This document shows, in pieces, positions 23,669 through 24,271 of a DNA stretch of 24,271 bases. The DNA is from an uncultured Pelagibacteraceae bacterium (GTDB lineage Bacteria > Pseudomonadota > Alphaproteobacteria > Pelagibacterales > Pelagibacteraceae), in contig CACGET010000014.1 of NCBI GenBank assembly GCA_902572155.1, positions 1-24,271 of the forward strand, written 5' to 3'. How positions within the stretch are numbered: the first letter of the stretch is position 1; each line of letters opens with the position of its first letter. The notes beneath the pieces are model-generated. The model worked only from the letters and a program-made list of their open reading frames with translations, was not told where the DNA came from and did not search any database. The translations under genes and the position numbers were made by a program.

Positions 23669-24271
23669 TATGAATTAACTTGATTAGCCTTTTCATTATT
23701 TTGCACAATAGTCATTATATGTTTTGCTTTTTGAAAATCTGAGTCTCTAGCCATCATATTATCACTTAGATACCTCTTCCAATCTTTTGAGCCTACTTGA
23801 CCATGATATAAGCCAACAGTATGTCTCATAATATGGTTTACTTTCGTGCCTAATTTAACTTCCTTGTCCAAATATTCTAAAAGCTTTTCGGCAACTTGTT
23901 CTCTTGTAGGGTTGTTCTTTGTTTTAAATATTTCTTTTTCTATATCAACCAAAGAGTAAGGATTTTGATAAATTGATCTTCCAATCATAACTCCATCGCA
24001 AAAATCTAAATGATTATTAATTTCATCTATTTTAGAAATTCCTCCATTAATAATAATTTCTAATTCTGGATTTTCTTTTTTAATATCATAGACCATGTTG
24101 TAATTTAGTTTTGGTATGTTTAAATTTTGTTTAGGAGTTAATCCAGTAAGCATTGCTTTTCTAGCGTGTAGAATAAATGTATTTGTTCCTGCATCATGCA
24201 ATTTATGAATAAATTTATTTAAATATTCAAAATCTTCAGTATCATCAAAACCAATTCTAGTTTTAGCAGTA
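23668..24271 (-). CDS. dusA: tRNA-dihydrouridine synthase A (5' end beyond window)
   Basis: DusA is an FMN enzyme that reduces uridine to dihydrouridine in the tRNA D-loop. The frame is open to the window edge, giving 200 C-terminal residues. The extra codons at the edge read TAKTRIGFDDTEDFEYLNKF, which joins smoothly to FILHARKAMLTGLTPKQN, NGGI, and DGVMIGRSIYQNP (FMN phosphate-binding region). HARKAMLTGLTPKQN and the C-terminal helical RNA-binding domain point to DusA rather than DusB or DusC. The N-terminal part of the barrel is outside the window, and an internal TTG at 24201 should not be taken as the start. Confidence 0.93.
   Translation of the reverse strand, partial: TAKTRIGFDDTEDFEYLNKFIHKLHDAGTNTFILHARKAMLTGLTPKQNLNIPKLNYNMVYDIKKENPELEIIINGGISKIDEINNHLDFCDGVMIGRSIYQNPYSLVDIEKEIFKTKNNPTREQVAEKLLEYLDKEVKLGTKVNHIMRHTVGLYHGQVGSKDWKRYLSDNMMARDSDFQKAKHIMTIVQNNEKANQVNS

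Noticed and set aside
1..24271. tRNA or rRNA genes, CRISPR arrays, insertion sequences, prophage or integrase attachment sites
   Set aside because: I found no cloverleaf-like segments in the gaps, no spaced repeats of CRISPR type, and no transposase or integrase sequence; nearly all DNA is accounted for by core genes.

Overview
This window looks like a piece of chromosome from a streamlined marine alphaproteobacterium of the SAR11 / Candidatus Pelagibacter type. That assignment is inference. It rests on very AT-rich DNA, lysine/asparagine/isoleucine-rich proteins, gene overlaps or gaps of 1-50 bp almost everywhere (largest gap about 160 bp), and a core-metabolism gene set typical of that group. 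I see no rRNA, tRNA, CRISPR array, transposon or phage genes.

Left block (1-11534), all on the minus strand, read from right to left: a free-standing GlmU-type acetyltransferase domain, glmS, dhaK, dhaL, class II DAHP synthase, nadE, cysS, cimA, a DUF1989 protein, a TrmJ-like RNA methyltransferase and rpsD (its 3' end lies outside the window). Two tight runs stand out. One is the amino-sugar pair with dhaKL; the other is cysS-cimA-DUF1989-trmJ. rpsD has its own near-consensus promoter lying against the trmJ stop codon.

Middle block (11604-15861), plus strand: a phosphoglycolate-phosphatase-like HAD enzyme, then prpD-prpB-prpC. These three encode the dedicated steps of the 2-methylcitrate cycle, which turns propionyl-CoA plus oxaloacetate into pyruvate plus succinate.

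Right block: on the minus strand, nrdA and nrdB (aerobic class I ribonucleotide reductase) are followed by a small SAM-methyltransferase gene. A divergent phosphomannomutase/phosphoglucomutase gene on the plus strand ends at a strong hairpin-T-tract terminator and is followed by a 66-residue DUF2061 membrane protein. Facing it on the minus strand are the 3' part of dusA (cut by the window end), a TauE/SafE-type permease and malonyl-CoA decarboxylase.

Most of the window is ordinary housekeeping, and I do not see a convincing new multi-gene system. The points most worth a second look are the GlmU acetyltransferase domain without its uridyltransferase half, the orphan DUF1989 protein inside the cysS-cimA operon, DhaK/DhaL without a DhaM, the tiny ORF joined by a stop/start overlap to a TTG-started methyltransferase after nrdB, a terminator hairpin with two mutually exclusive folds, and promoters that predict nearly leaderless mRNAs.
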